Shown here in pieces: positions 25,626 through 35,096 of a stretch of DNA of 64,000 bases. A program made the translations under genes and the position numbers. Under the pieces are notes generated by a model, which saw only the letters and a program-made list of their open reading frames with translations, was not told where the DNA came from and made no database searches. Source of the DNA: Methanocalculus sp. MSAO_Arc2 (lineage in GTDB: Archaea; Halobacteriota; Methanomicrobia; Methanomicrobiales; Methanocorpusculaceae); the NCBI GenBank assembly GCA_003838065.1, contig QZAC01000107.1, forward strand, positions 1-64,000, read 5' to 3'. Positions within the stretch are counted from its first letter, which is position 1. Every line of letters begins with the position of its first letter.

Positions 25626-26234
25626 ATGTCAACGCTCGCGGATCTGAAAGAGCGGGCACGCTCACTTCTTGAAGAAGGGCATAGCCCTGGACAGATCGCC
25701 GACGAACTCTCTCTCTCGACAGAGACCGTCACCTGGCTTCTGACTCACCCAAAGGGGGATTCCACTGCCGCCCCACGGGATGTGCATATTGACTGGACTG
25801 CCATCAGCTGCGATTGCGCTCTCCTTGAATCTGCAGCGTCAATGATGATTGATCGCTACATTCCTCCTGCTGATCGGTCAGAGCCGCTGGATGCTGAGGT
25901 GGTCCTTGGCATCGCAATCTCGGGCGTGCCGCTTGCTACAATAATCGGTGCCCGGGAAGGGTGCCAGCTCGCGGTATACCATCCGGCAAAGCATGCGGTT
26001 TCGGAAACGCCGATAGGATCCATATCCGGAAACTTCGCCCGGGTAAAGGGGAAACGGTGTATTATCGTTGATGATGTCATCACATCCGGAAAGACGCTCC
26101 ACGAGGTGATTGCATATCTCCGGAGGCATGGCGGTATCCCGGTTGCCATCTGGGTACTCTTTGACAAGCGCGGCATCAGCGAGGTGGACGGTGTCCCTGT
26201 CTACTCACTCTTCAGAATCTCCAGAATCGACTGA
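25626..26234 (+). CDS. gfcR: GfcR-like regulator (HTH plus orotate PRTase-like domain)
   Basis: This 202-residue protein joins an N-terminal helix-turn-helix (residues 1-42, [26 protein letters not shown]) to a type I phosphoribosyltransferase fold. The PRPP-binding motif [17 protein letters not shown] lies near 145-160. It is annotated in many archaea as an orotate phosphoribosyltransferase-like protein. In Haloferax volcanii the family member GfcR is a transcription regulator of glycolytic genes. The PRTase domain probably senses PRPP or a related metabolite, which fits its place near prs. A palindrome sits immediately upstream. Confidence 0.88.
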   Translation: MSTLADLKERARSLLEEGHSPGQIADELSLSTETVTWLLTHPKGDSTAAPRDVHIDWTAISCDCALLESAASMMIDRYIPPADRSEPLDAEVVLGIAISGVPLATIIGAREGCQLAVYHPAKHAVSETPIGSISGNFARVKGKRCIIVDDVITSGKTLHEVIAYLRRHGGIPVAIWVLFDKRGISEVDGVPVYSLFRISRID

Positions 26235-26253
26235 GTCGTCACCCGTATGAGGT

Positions 26254-26265
26254 AATTATATATAG
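26254..26265 (+). promoter_or_regulatory. Thermosome promoter and ribosome-binding site
   Basis: AATTATATATAG is a strong archaeal TATA box about 40 bases before the GTG start at 26305. A GGAGG ribosome-binding site at 26292-26296 has 8-base spacing to the GTG. That supports GTG as the true start. Confidence 0.6.
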
Positions 26266-26304
26266 AAGTTCAATTCCATTTTTAACAGGAAGGAGGATTA
26301 CAGA

Positions 26305-27900
26305 GTGGCACAGCGTAATCAGGTAACCGGACAGCCGGTGTATATTTTACGGGAAAACGTTGAGCAAACCCGTGGATACGAGGCACAGCGATCAAACATC
26401 CTTGCGGCAAAGGCAATATCAGAAGCAGTCAGGACAACACTTGGCCCAAGGGGTATGGATAAGATGCTCGTTGCCGGAGATGACATCACGCTTACAAACG
26501 ATGGGGCAACGATTCTAAGCGAACTCTCGGTCCAGCATCCCGGTGCAAAGATGGTGGTTGAGGTTGCAACCGCACAGGATGATGAGTGCGGTGACGGCAC
26601 CACAACCGCAGCCATCATGGTCGGATCATTTATGGAACAGGCTGAGCGGATGCTCAGGATGGGTATTCACCCAACCAATATCTCAAAAGGCTATACCCTT
26701 GGGATGAGAAAAGCCCTGGAAATCCTCTCAGACCTTGCTATCTCGGTCAGCCCGGATGACAAGGAGAGCTTACAAAAGATCGCCACAACGGCAATGATTG
26801 GAAAAACCATTGAGGCGATCAGGGACAAAGCTGCAGAGATCGCCGTTGATGCTGTCGCTACCGTTGCCAACAGGACCGGTGGTCAGATCATTATCGATGA
26901 AGACGACATCCTTGTCAAGACACAGAAAGGGGATTCGATGGACGATATCGAGCTGGTTCATGGTGTCATCATCGGCAAATCCCGTGTCGACGAACAGATG
27001 CCGAAGCTCATCAAGGGCGCGAAAGTTGCATTGATCGGAACACCGCTTGAGATCACAAAAACCCAGACAAAGGCAAAGATCAGGATCTCCAGTTCTGAAC
27101 AGGTCTCGGCATTTGGTGAAGCAGAGCGGGAGCAGCTGAAGAAGCTTGCCGACCAGATCATTGCATCAGGTGCAAACGTGGTCCTCTGCCAGAAAGGGAT
27201 CACCGATGCCGTGCAGTTCTACCTTGCAAAAGCAGGCATATATGCACTTGAAGATGTCCCGGAGAAGGAGATGAAATATGCAGCAAAAGCACTCTGCGGC
27301 GAGATCGTCAACAAGCCCGAAGATCTGACAACCGAGACCCTAGGTACTGCAGACCAGGTGGAGCAGATCGCTGGCGAGGATCTGACGAAGATATCCGGCT
27401 GCGAGAATGCAAAAGCAGTCACAATCCTGATCCGGGGCTCAACCCAGTATCTGGTTGATGAACTCGAACGTGCCATCAACGATGCAAAGCGGGTTATCCA
27501 GGATGCAATGGAAGACGGAACCTATACCATCGGCGGAGCTGCGGTAGAGACTGAGATGATTGTCCGGATCCGCGACTATGCAGCAACCGTCGGGGGACGG
27601 GAGCAGATTGCAGTCGAAGCATTTGCAAGTGCGTTTGAGATCATTCCAGTCACCCTGGCAGAGAACTCCGGGTTCAACCCGATCGACAAGCTTGTAGAGC
27701 TGAAGAGGGCACATGCCGACGGGCAGAAGCATGCCGGCCTGAATGTCTTCACCGGTAAGATTGTTGATATGGAAAAAGAAGGCGTCTATGAGCCGATGCG
27801 TGTGAAACGCCAGGCAATCCAGAGTGCCTCAGAGATCGCGTCTCTCCTGGTCCGGGTCGACGACATGATGGTCACCCAGTCCCATTCGCGCGGGATGTAG
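26305..27900 (+). CDS. thsA: Thermosome subunit (group II chaperonin)
   Basis: This cytosolic ATP-dependent chaperonin folds proteins in a double eight-fold ring without a GroES cap. It has 531 residues from a GTG start. The equatorial ATPase motifs are [16 protein letters not shown] near residue 40-55, NDGATIL, and [14 protein letters not shown] near 90-103. The C-terminus ends SHSRGM and lacks the Gly-Gly-Met repeat of some paralogues. It stands as a single gene with its own promoter and a T-rich terminator. Confidence 0.98.
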   Translation: MAQRNQVTGQPVYILRENVEQTRGYEAQRSNILAAKAISEAVRTTLGPRGMDKMLVAGDDITLTNDGATILSELSVQHPGAKMVVEVATAQDDECGDGTTTAAIMVGSFMEQAERMLRMGIHPTNISKGYTLGMRKALEILSDLAISVSPDDKESLQKIATTAMIGKTIEAIRDKAAEIAVDAVATVANRTGGQIIIDEDDILVKTQKGDSMDDIELVHGVIIGKSRVDEQMPKLIKGAKVALIGTPLEITKTQTKAKIRISSSEQVSAFGEAEREQLKKLADQIIASGANVVLCQKGITDAVQFYLAKAGIYALEDVPEKEMKYAAKALCGEIVNKPEDLTTETLGTADQVEQIAGEDLTKISGCENAKAVTILIRGSTQYLVDELERAINDAKRVIQDAMEDGTYTIGGAAVETEMIVRIRDYAATVGGREQIAVEAFASAFEIIPVTLAENSGFNPIDKLVELKRAHADGQKHAGLNVFTGKIVDMEKEGVYEPMRVKRQAIQSASEIASLLVRVDDMMVTQSHSRGM

Positions 27901-27907
27901 GGTTCAT

Positions 27908-27929
27908 ATTTCTTTTTCCCCTTTTTTTC
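27908..27929 (+). terminator. T-rich terminator after the thermosome gene
   Basis: Two runs of T (TTTCTTTTT and CTTTTTTT) lie within 30 bases of the stop codon. Archaeal RNA polymerase terminates at such tracts without needing a hairpin. The 104-base gap lies between convergent genes. Confidence 0.6.
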
Positions 27930-28004
27930 AACCGTTCTATTATTCGAGTGCCGGGTTGTATTCACCAATTGCGCACGTAATGACGCTCTATTACCTGTTG
28001 GACT

Positions 28005-28688
28005 TCATCGGGAAGTCGATGTATTATCTGTCGGAGTGGAGAGGAGATATGCATGGAGTGTATAAAGATCTGCGACGACCGCTTCGACTCCGGGACAGCC
28101 TGAGAACCGGTCGATATCACCGGTTGCGACCCGCGCGATGAACCGGACCCCTGTTTCAACTGCTGCCTGCAGATCCTGTGGTGCATCGCCGACGAAGAGG
28201 GCTTCTCCAGGCGAGATGCCGTTCTCTCCAAGAATATTTCGGATACAGTCGGCTTTTGGCCTTGGAGATCCATAGATCCCGGCAAAATAATCTGCCAGCC
28301 CGCGTTTCTCTGCTATCATCAACATCTCCTCCTCAGGGGTTGCAGAGACGATATAGAGCGGGAGCAGCCGAGACCAGGCGATGAGGAGCTCTGTTGCACC
28401 CGGCACAAGCGGGATGGTATACATCTTTTCGCGGACAAGGCCTGCATACCGGTCGCCCAGACGCTGCTCCTGCTCGCCGGTCAGTTTCTGGCAGAGGATC
28501 TCCCTGTAGATATAGCGGAACTTGGCATACCGGCTCATCCCGCCGTTATCAAGGTGGTACTGTACGATCTCGTCCTGGTATTCTGGCACAAACGAGAAGG
28601 TCTCGCGGAATGCCTCTGCCTTCATGGCGATGGACTCGGCGATGACACCGTCGAAGTCGAAGATGATCAGGCGGAGTGGGGGCTGCAT
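28005..28688 (-). CDS. HAD-superfamily phosphatase (phosphoglycolate phosphatase-like)
   Basis: The 227-residue cytosolic hydrolase shows the four HAD motifs. Motif I is LIIFDFDGVIAES with nucleophile Asp11. Motif II is the Ser/Thr in PLYIVSATPEEE. A lysine follows in SPRPKADCI, and motif IV is FVGDAPQDLQAA. A four-helix cap lies between motifs I and II, as in subfamily I beta-phosphoglucomutase and phosphoglycolate phosphatase-like enzymes. The physiological substrate cannot be named. The gene stands alone on the minus strand, convergent with the thermosome gene. Confidence 0.88.
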   Translation of the reverse strand: MQPPLRLIIFDFDGVIAESIAMKAEAFRETFSFVPEYQDEIVQYHLDNGGMSRYAKFRYIYREILCQKLTGEQEQRLGDRYAGLVREKMYTIPLVPGATELLIAWSRLLPLYIVSATPEEEMLMIAEKRGLADYFAGIYGSPRPKADCIRNILGENGISPGEALFVGDAPQDLQAAVETGVRFIARVATGDIDRFSGCPGVEAVVADLYTLHAYLLSTPTDNTSTSR

Positions 28689-29398
28689 GTATGTGTCTCT
28701 GTCATTGGGAGCTCTTAGCAGTGACTGATCAGAATCCTGTAGTTATTATGTATCCGATGGGAACCTGCAGGAGCAACATGGGTGCGTGAAATATCCCTGG
28801 ATTTGAGTTATCTCTTCAAGAGTGAAAAGAGTACAACAGGTCGGAGTACAATTTCCAAAACACGATTCTTCCCGACCCCGAATTCCCGACACTCATGCGA
28901 AACCGTGGAGAGTGTGAATGGGTGCATGGCCGGGTCAAGGTATCAGTTACCTTTCACCTCAAAGGAATTCGGCATGAAAGCCGAAAACTCTATGCCTCTC
29001 AACTTTGTTGCATATCACATTCTCCTCCTGACCGGGCTTGCGTGCCGGGGTGGAGAACCCGACGCCGCTTTTTGCGCTGGTCTGAGCACTGATTTTCGCA
29101 TTCAGAGGTAAAAAACACTCCCTGTTGATAGGGAGCAAGGAGAGTGGTAGCTTTGTCTGTTCATTAAGTTTTAGCGTCTTCCAGAAGCGAAAACAAATCT
29201 TTTGTCTGTACAATGAAAAGAAGCCGAGCAGCTGGGTGATACATTCAGTGCTCGATTTTGGAGATGTAATGGAACAAACGATCCGGATTTTCATCCCAGC
29301 AAACCAGGAGGGGTTTTGTTTTGATGGCCTCCAATCGTCCTGACCCGGCCCTTCAGAAGCCTTAATACCGCTTAAATGAAATCTCTATCCCAACATAG
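28689..29398. other. About 700 bases without a convincing gene, upstream of tRNA-Ser
   Basis: No reading frame here has a credible start, ribosome-binding site or recognisable protein. The longest give low-complexity or frame-inconsistent translations on both strands. CTCCCTGTTGATAGGGAG at about 29117-29134 is a 6-bp hairpin. Base composition drifts to more AT and T-runs than the flanking genes. The stretch may be a remnant of a lost gene or element, or may carry an unrecognised non-coding RNA. Confidence 0.5.
29371..29378 (+). promoter_or_regulatory. tRNA-Ser promoter box
   Basis: CTTAAATG lies 21-28 bases upstream of the mature 5' end of the tRNA, the expected place for an archaeal TATA element of a tRNA gene. 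Confidence 0.5.
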
Positions 29399-29482
29399 GC
29401 CGAGGTAGTCTAGTCCGGGAAGGCGGTGGCCTCGAAAGCCACTGGTGTTTGCACCTCGGGAGTTCAAATCTCCCCCTCGGCG
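29399..29482 (+). tRNA. tRNA-Ser (anticodon CGA)
   Basis: An 84-base cloverleaf can be folded. The acceptor stem GCCGAGG pairs with CCTCGGC, with discriminator G. The D arm contains TAGTCTAGTCCGGGAAGGC. The anticodon stem GTGGC/GCCAC encloses the loop CTCGAAA, with anticodon CGA reading UCG. A long class II variable arm follows (GGTGTTTGCACC), then the T arm GGGAGTTCAAATCTCCC. No intron is present and CCA is not encoded. The long variable arm supports serine. Confidence 0.95.
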
Positions 29483-29669
29483 TTCTGGCCTGTTTTTACA
29501 TATGTTGATATACACAATTGATCTGCAGCAGAAACGCTGGTGCCTGCGTGTGCCAGGCGGATAGACTGGTCACGATTCAAACGCATGATGCCTGCGACCT
29601 CAGGCGTGGGTGGTTGATATTGCATTTACCCCATGGGTAGATGCAATAATATGGAGATCCGGAGATGCG
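29483..29669. other. Gap with three hairpins between tRNA-Ser and a Cache lipoprotein gene
   Basis: Two similar hairpins occur, GCCTG/CAGGC at 29542-29558 and again at 29590-29605, both set in TGCCTGCG...CAGGCG. A third, much stronger palindrome spans 29619-29647. A TTTTT tract just after the tRNA (29492-29496) is its likely terminator. No protein-coding frame is convincing. Confidence 0.5.
29619..29647 (-). terminator. Strong 13-bp hairpin downstream of the Cache lipoprotein gene
   Basis: ATTGCAT-T-TACCC pairs with GGGTA-G-ATGCAAT around a 3-base loop. That is 13 consecutive pairs if the T-G position is counted as a wobble. It lies 22 bases beyond the stop of the minus-strand lipoprotein gene. 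It may end or stabilise that transcript. Confidence 0.5.
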
Positions 29670-31292
29670 CTAATGTTCATACATGATCAGCAGTCTCCAG
29701 TCCGTCCCATGAAGCGTGATCGTATCCCAGACGATGTGTTTCTGAACCCCGGAGAGACCGACTATCACGGCACCATCAGACTCAGAACTGATCCTCGTAA
29801 GGAAACGCTCCACATCCGGTAACGTATCATATCCTGGACCCGAAAAGAGCGTCTCTTTGACCATGTTTTCATCTTCAGCATAGAGGACCAGGTGATCTGC
29901 CTGGATTGCCCATGCTGAGGCCGGAGCTGTTATGCCAGCGGCACCTGCGGCATCACCGACAAGGTCAGCTGGAGAGAATAAAGCAGAGATACCCCCCGCA
30001 ACCGTTCCATACGGTCCGTGAACCGGATAGGCGATTACTACTGCATCAGGCCCCTCAACTGTCGTAAAGATATCCGAAAGGACCGGGCGCCCCTCATTAA
30101 GGATCACCCTGATATGCGGCTGTGCCGAGATATCTGCACCAATAAAAGCAGCATACTCCGGAGGATAGACATCTGTTATTATCCCATCTTGAGAAAGAGT
30201 GGCGACATTGATGATTGCTTCTGAAGTACCGGCAACATACACAAGCACCTCATATGTAGAAGCATCATCCAGCCCAACAGCGGTGGCGTGGGCTGCCGCA
30301 GACATGATCTCGTTATCCAGATCAGAAAGTCGCAGCTCTGTTTCCTTGCGGAAGCGGGAGAGGAGACCTTGTAACAAGACCTCATCTGAGAAGGTGCTTT
30401 CAGTGGTATAATACACACCTGCTCCAATCCACCAGTCATCATCCACCATCTGAACGTAACTTACCTTTGGATCAAGCCGCATACCATGGGCCGGGTTTGG
30501 ATAATGATAATAAATAAACCCTCCACCTAGCCGTGCAAGTGCGATCTCGATCCTGGTCACGTTCAGCCCATGGTGATCGGTGAGATCGATCATGCTCGTC
30601 CCGACAAGCTCAGGTTGATGGGCAAGCGCAAGTGCGATTCCTTCCATATCAAGAGCATAGATATAGAGATCACCACGGACATAGGGACCATCTGGATCAT
30701 TGAAGATGGCAAGTGCCTCCTCCTGGCCAATCGACGCCGCATACACAGCGGCATCATTGACAAAATCGGCAAGTGCGTCTGTCACAACAGGATCAGGCAT
30801 CATAGTCATATCTTCAGAATAGATCCCGGATCCAAGCACCCACCCATCCCCTGCTTTCATCACATAGCTGATCTTGTGTTCCACTGCAAAGCCATGTGCG
30901 GGGTTTACATAGAGATACCTGACAAAACCACCGCCTCCAAGACCGGTTTCGATGATATCCCTGATGAAATAGTTCCCTTCCGCATCCTGTAAATCATATC
31001 GGGTTGTCATTATCAGATCGGGCTCAAAGGGAAGGGCAAGGGTTGTTCCATCCTCTTCATAGGCAAAGATATACAGCTCCCGATCCACAAACTGTCCGGC
31101 CGGATCGTTGAACGCGAGAAGGGCTGCCTCTTTCCCATGCATATCAGCATATTCAAATGCGGTCTGGACAAATGCCACCATTTCTTTTGGAGATACAGCA
31201 GAAGGCTCTTCAGGCAGAGAGACCGTTGAACAGCCTGCAGCCACAATGAAGAGCAAGAGGCATACCCCCAGGATACTACCACTACATTTCAT
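29670..31292 (-). CDS. Extracellular lipoprotein with three Cache-type sensor domains
   Basis: The 540-residue protein has a lipoprotein signal (MKCSGSILGVCLLLFIVAAGC, lipid Cys near 21) and no later membrane helix, so it should be tethered outside the cell. Residues about 40-155 and 165-295 are two related sCache-like repeats. Both contain FNDP, a LYIYA/LYIFA strand, a GGGFxxYxYxNPAHG loop and a SYVxxxxDxWxxGxGxY strand. Residues about 300-540 look like a third, dCache-like module (AYPVHGPYGTVAGGISALF). Cache domains bind small ligands for chemoreceptors and kinases. No output domain is fused here, so it must act with a partner or as a binding protein. Confidence 0.8.
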   Translation of the reverse strand: MKCSGSILGVCLLLFIVAAGCSTVSLPEEPSAVSPKEMVAFVQTAFEYADMHGKEAALLAFNDPAGQFVDRELYIFAYEEDGTTLALPFEPDLIMTTRYDLQDAEGNYFIRDIIETGLGGGGFVRYLYVNPAHGFAVEHKISYVMKAGDGWVLGSGIYSEDMTMMPDPVVTDALADFVNDAAVYAASIGQEEALAIFNDPDGPYVRGDLYIYALDMEGIALALAHQPELVGTSMIDLTDHHGLNVTRIEIALARLGGGFIYYHYPNPAHGMRLDPKVSYVQMVDDDWWIGAGVYYTTESTFSDEVLLQGLLSRFRKETELRLSDLDNEIMSAAAHATAVGLDDASTYEVLVYVAGTSEAIINVATLSQDGIITDVYPPEYAAFIGADISAQPHIRVILNEGRPVLSDIFTTVEGPDAVVIAYPVHGPYGTVAGGISALFSPADLVGDAAGAAGITAPASAWAIQADHLVLYAEDENMVKETLFSGPGYDTLPDVERFLTRISSESDGAVIVGLSGVQKHIVWDTITLHGTDWRLLIMYEH

Positions 31293-31342
31293 ACATCATG
31301 AAGTACGTGCGAAGAAAATAAAAGTACGGTTTTTTCAGAATA

Positions 31343-31765
31343 TCAGCGCAATTTTCCGGCAACCAGGAGCTCTTTACCTCCCGATCCGTACATCGTCAGA
31401 ATATCACCGTCAATCTCAAACGATCGAACCTGAGAAAGAAGATACAGGAACCTGGCCTCCTGCTCCATGACACCTTCGTCGGTGCAGTACATCAGTGTGG
31501 ATGCAGGCGAGCTGATAGTGATTTGATCTCTCCCTACACGATAGTCTGCAGAATAGCTGTTGCATCCGGCAGTTCCACGGACAGTCCCGTCTCCTGAGAA
31601 GATGAGAGTGGCATATGCATCCGCCCGCACCATCTCGCCGTCATCCCCGGCATATGCAATCAGAGTCCAGGATGTGCCCGGTAATCCTGTTGATCCCGTT
31701 AAACAGCCTGCGGTGAGAAGAAAAGCTGCGATGAGAGTAATGATCATGTAGGTACTGCTCCTCAT
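31343..31765 (-). CDS. META-domain lipoprotein (HslJ-like)
   Basis: From the internal start MRSSTYMIITLIAAFLLTAGCLTG the protein has 140 residues with a lipobox ending LTAGC. An alternative ATG lies 11 codons upstream. The mature part reads LPGTSWTLIAYAGDDGEMVRADAYATLIFSGDGTVRGTAGCNSYSADY, the hallmark of META/HslJ domains. In bacteria these are heat- or novobiocin-related outer-membrane lipoproteins. In archaea they are surface proteins of unknown role. The gene lies between the Cache lipoprotein and the HTH-PAS regulator, all on one strand, suggesting a surface-sensing cluster. Confidence 0.82.
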   Translation of the reverse strand: MRSSTYMIITLIAAFLLTAGCLTGSTGLPGTSWTLIAYAGDDGEMVRADAYATLIFSGDGTVRGTAGCNSYSADYRVGRDQITISSPASTLMYCTDEGVMEQEARFLYLLSQVRSFEIDGDILTMYGSGGKELLVAGKLR

Positions 31766-31842
31766 ACAGGAATGAATGCAGAGGGAGAAGATAATCATTC
31801 ACCCCGCCATGAGAGAGATGCCATGTCGAACAGGTAACGCAA

Positions 31843-33618
31843 TCATACACCCTGATCCCCGGCAAGCAGCCGATCGAGAATCGACCTGCACCGCCTGAGC
31901 TCCTCTTCATACTCAACCAGGCGCGTAACATCCAGCCCGGTGCTGACGATATGGGTAACCGACCCCGAATCATCACAGATAACCGAGTTTGACCATTCGA
32001 TGGTTCTTCCCCGTCCATCCTTTCCCGGCCAGACAGCCCGGATCGTGGTGCTTCTCTTCGCCTCGACGAGAATATCAATATGCGACTGCATCTCATCGAT
32101 TAACCCGGATTCATCCAGAAGAGCCGAGATAGGCTTGCCAACCACCTCTTCAGCAAGAAAGCCTGTCAGTTCCTCGGTTCTCCGGTTGATCCGGAGAATG
32201 ATTCCTTTTGGATCAAGGACAAATATCGCGGCATCCACGGTTGAAAGGAGTGTGTATAACAGATCGCGTTCTCTCCTGGCAACCTGCTCGGCCTCCATCC
32301 ATTCCAGTGACCAGCCGATCCTCGCTGCAAATTTGTCAAGCAGGCTCTCCTTACTCTCATAATACTCAGGATCCTCTTCCCTTCCCCCAAAACCGGCTTC
32401 AAGCAGTCCTGCAGGTTTCCCATGCACCAGGATTGGCCTTGAAAAGACAAACGGGAGACCATCAGGAAGACCACTCTCACAAACCATATCCCCATACGTG
32501 ATCCGGATTGCAGCTGTACCCTGCTCGGACCAGCACTTTCCGATCACCTGGACCAGTTCTGAAAGGATCTCACCGATAGTGCTCTTTGAGTCGAGCGTAC
32601 TGACAAAGCGAAGGATACACTCGATCTCCCGGACCCTTCTTTCAAGCTGATCTTTCCGGGAGACAAGCTCCATCTCCATCTCTTTTCTGTCAGTAATATC
32701 GTTTCCAACTGAAAGAATGCCAGCGATATCGCCGTGCTCATCCAGCATGGCACGGTTCGACCAGCGCACCCAGACAAGCCTGCCGTCTTTTGTGATATTT
32801 GCATTCTCGTTACGCCGGTACCTATCGGTGTCTGTACATATCTTCCGGATCAGCTCCCGGAGATCCCGGCCGGTCATCTCGGTTGGCGGAACAATGGTCC
32901 CGATGACATTTTTCCCGAGTACTTCTTCCTTGGCATACCCGAAGAATCTCTCGGCAAATTCATTGAAAAAGAGGATACTCCCATTAACATCGAGTTTCAG
33001 GATGATCGCATCTGCCATCTCAACCAGTTCGCGATATTGCTGTTCGCTCTCCCTGATCGCCTCCAGCATGGTGACAGAATCGGTGATATCAACCATCACA
33101 ATGACATAGACCTCGCGGTGTCCATCGTCAAACGACGGGATGATCCTTGTATGGAGATGAACCACCTCACCGGATCCTTTTTCAACCGCATGTTCGATCA
33201 CCTGCTCGGTATCACTCACCCGATCTGCAAAAAGCAAGCAGAGATCATGAATTGCAGGATCCGAAACAGGCAGATACCGGATATCCTGGCCGGTCACACT
33301 ATCACTGGTAACACCAAAAAATTCGATGCATGCCTTGTTGATGAAGAGTACCCGGAGATCAGAATCAAGGATAATAATTCTCTCACTCATCGTTGAGATA
33401 AGGGAGGGGAGCGGTACGCGGTATGCAAGTGAATATATCTTCGCTTTGCCAAAGGTTCGCATCTCCACCTGCCCTGCTGCATACATGCTTGCCAGGTATC
33501 TCCCGGTGGAGTGTTTGTTTCTTCCCAGTGCCTCTGCAACTTCCGTGACACTCAGACCGTTTGGGTGTTTCTTCAGCAGATCATGGATCGCACGTTCTTC
33601 ATCCCGCTGGTTCTCCAT
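31843..33618 (-). CDS. HTH regulator with PAS and GAF-like sensor domains
   Basis: The 591-residue protein begins with a winged helix-turn-helix (residues about 5-65, LSVTEVAEALGRNKHSTGRYLASMYAAGQVEMRTFGKAKIYSL). PAS domains follow at about 75-190, 195-315 (NGSILFFNEFAERFFGYAKEEVLGKN) and 460-580 (KGIILRINRRTEELTGFLAEEVVGKP). A GAF-like region lies near 335-450. There is no histidine kinase, cyclase or membrane segment. It looks like a one-component cytosolic transcription regulator with unusually many sensor domains. It is divergent from a CARDB-like protein/RND exporter operon, its likely target. Confidence 0.85.
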   Translation of the reverse strand: MENQRDEERAIHDLLKKHPNGLSVTEVAEALGRNKHSTGRYLASMYAAGQVEMRTFGKAKIYSLAYRVPLPSLISTMSERIIILDSDLRVLFINKACIEFFGVTSDSVTGQDIRYLPVSDPAIHDLCLLFADRVSDTEQVIEHAVEKGSGEVVHLHTRIIPSFDDGHREVYVIVMVDITDSVTMLEAIRESEQQYRELVEMADAIILKLDVNGSILFFNEFAERFFGYAKEEVLGKNVIGTIVPPTEMTGRDLRELIRKICTDTDRYRRNENANITKDGRLVWVRWSNRAMLDEHGDIAGILSVGNDITDRKEMEMELVSRKDQLERRVREIECILRFVSTLDSKSTIGEILSELVQVIGKCWSEQGTAAIRITYGDMVCESGLPDGLPFVFSRPILVHGKPAGLLEAGFGGREEDPEYYESKESLLDKFAARIGWSLEWMEAEQVARRERDLLYTLLSTVDAAIFVLDPKGIILRINRRTEELTGFLAEEVVGKPISALLDESGLIDEMQSHIDILVEAKRSTTIRAVWPGKDGRGRTIEWSNSVICDDSGSVTHIVSTGLDVTRLVEYEEELRRCRSILDRLLAGDQGV

Positions 33619-33767
33619 TGAGGATAGGTGGTATCTATAGATATTTAAATATTACTTATCAAAGTAACAATTGACACATGCATTTTAACCCTCAAGAGTG
33701 ACACACACAGAATATATTTAAATACTATTAAAATCTACCAATATGATCATACCAGATGGAGATATAC
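33619..33767. promoter_or_regulatory. Divergent control region with duplicated palindromes
   Basis: This AT-rich region holds the perfect palindrome TATCTATAGATA (33632-33643) and two copies of the 10-bp palindrome TATTTAAATA (33642-33651 and 33715-33724), 73 bases apart. Each TATTTAAATA sits where a TATA box for one of the two diverging genes would be. The identical boxes suggest paired control. Confidence 0.55.
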
Positions 33768-35063
33768 ATGACGACACAATCAATCCTGCCATTGGGCTGC
33801 ATCCGGGTATTTCTCCTTATTTCACTCGTCGCAGCCCTGCTCACCACACCGGTCCTTGCCGGTGAGAAATACCTGTTCGGCGCTCCCGATCTCCGGGTCG
33901 CCATTACCGGGACCAATGAGTTTTCTCCTGGAGAAGAAACAATTGTTACCATCAGGATCGAGAATACAGGCCTTCCCGTCGTGATGATCGCACGGCCTGA
34001 TCTCATTACCCGTGACGACCGCCCCGACACAGCGAAGATGGCTATCGTCGGACTCTCGGCCGGAGACGCACCCCTTACCATCAAGAGCGACGAACAGATG
34101 GTTGGTGACATCCTCGGGGGAACGAGCACCACCGCATCATTTACCATCCAGTTTGATAAAGATGCAGGTGAAGGGGAATACACAATCCCGGTTACCATCG
34201 AGTATACCTACCTCTCAAGTGCAGACCAGTATGGCACCGATATGATCCGGTACTTCTACTCCACAAAAACCGTGGAGAAGGACCTCAGGATCGTGGTGAA
34301 ACCGGAAGTCCGGCTCCTTGTCACCGATATAAAAACAGATGCAATCAATGTCGGGACTGAAGGGTATGTCACACTCACCGTTTTGAACATCGGATATGAA
34401 GATGCACATGACGCCACTCTCAAAATCCACCGGAGTGGTACAAGCCCTCTTATTCCAACCGATGCAAATGCCTATATCGGTCATTTTCCATCCAAAGCGA
34501 CGGTGACCAGGACTTTTAAGGTGTCAGTCTCAAAACATGCCGAACCAGGGAAATACCCTCTGGATATCCTTGTCGATTATACGGATCGCAACGGACAGTT
34601 TGCGACTTCAATTCCCCGGACGGTCGGGATCCAAACCGGTGGGAAGATCGAGTTTACTGCTGTATCACCACCGGCTGTTGTGAGTGCGGGCCAGCAGACC
34701 GTCATTGATGTGGAATTTAAAAATATCGGTGATGCTCCTGCATACCGTGCGACAGCACGAATTTCTGCAGTCGATCCCTTCACATCCCATGATGATACCG
34801 CGTACCTCGGCGATCTTGCACCCGGAGAGAGTGCTGTTGCGAGGTTTATCCTGAATGTCGATTCAGGGGCAACAGATAAGCTCTATGGGCTTGATTCTGA
34901 GATCAGGTACAGGGATGCCCTCGACAACACCCAGATTTCAAAGACGATGAAGATCGAGGTGGAAGTCGTCCCGCGTGAAGCCGGAATATCAGTTATCCTG
35001 GCTGGAGTTCTGCTGGTCGTTGTTCTTGCAGCAGGATACTGGTACTATCGTACCCGGAAATGA
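33768..35063 (+). CDS. Surface protein with CARDB-like repeats (COG1361 type)
   Basis: The 431-residue protein starts at the ATG at 33768, six bases after a GGAG site; an ATG at 33756 is an alternative. It has a signal peptide ending near TTPVLAG. Extracellular beta-sandwich repeats follow with the recurring pattern ITVRIENTGLP / LTVLNIGYEDAHDATL / VEFKNIGDAPAYRATARI, typical of CARDB/NEW3-like modules. A C-terminal helix (ISVILAGVLLVVVLAAGYWYYRTRK) anchors it in the membrane. The next gene, 12-33 bases downstream, encodes an RND exporter. Paired genes of this kind suggest an extracellular partner of the pump. Confidence 0.85.
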   Translation: MTTQSILPLGCIRVFLLISLVAALLTTPVLAGEKYLFGAPDLRVAITGTNEFSPGEETIVTIRIENTGLPVVMIARPDLITRDDRPDTAKMAIVGLSAGDAPLTIKSDEQMVGDILGGTSTTASFTIQFDKDAGEGEYTIPVTIEYTYLSSADQYGTDMIRYFYSTKTVEKDLRIVVKPEVRLLVTDIKTDAINVGTEGYVTLTVLNIGYEDAHDATLKIHRSGTSPLIPTDANAYIGHFPSKATVTRTFKVSVSKHAEPGKYPLDILVDYTDRNGQFATSIPRTVGIQTGGKIEFTAVSPPAVVSAGQQTVIDVEFKNIGDAPAYRATARISAVDPFTSHDDTAYLGDLAPGESAVARFILNVDSGATDKLYGLDSEIRYRDALDNTQISKTMKIEVEVVPREAGISVILAGVLLVVVLAAGYWYYRTRK

Positions 35064-35096
35064 ACCTGGTTTACTGTGAGCAAAAGGCTGGCCATC

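Noticed and set aside
28782..29343. Several 60-110 codon frames upstream of tRNA-Ser
   Set aside because: None has a ribosome-binding site, domain pattern or codon bias like the neighbours, and frames on both strands compete.
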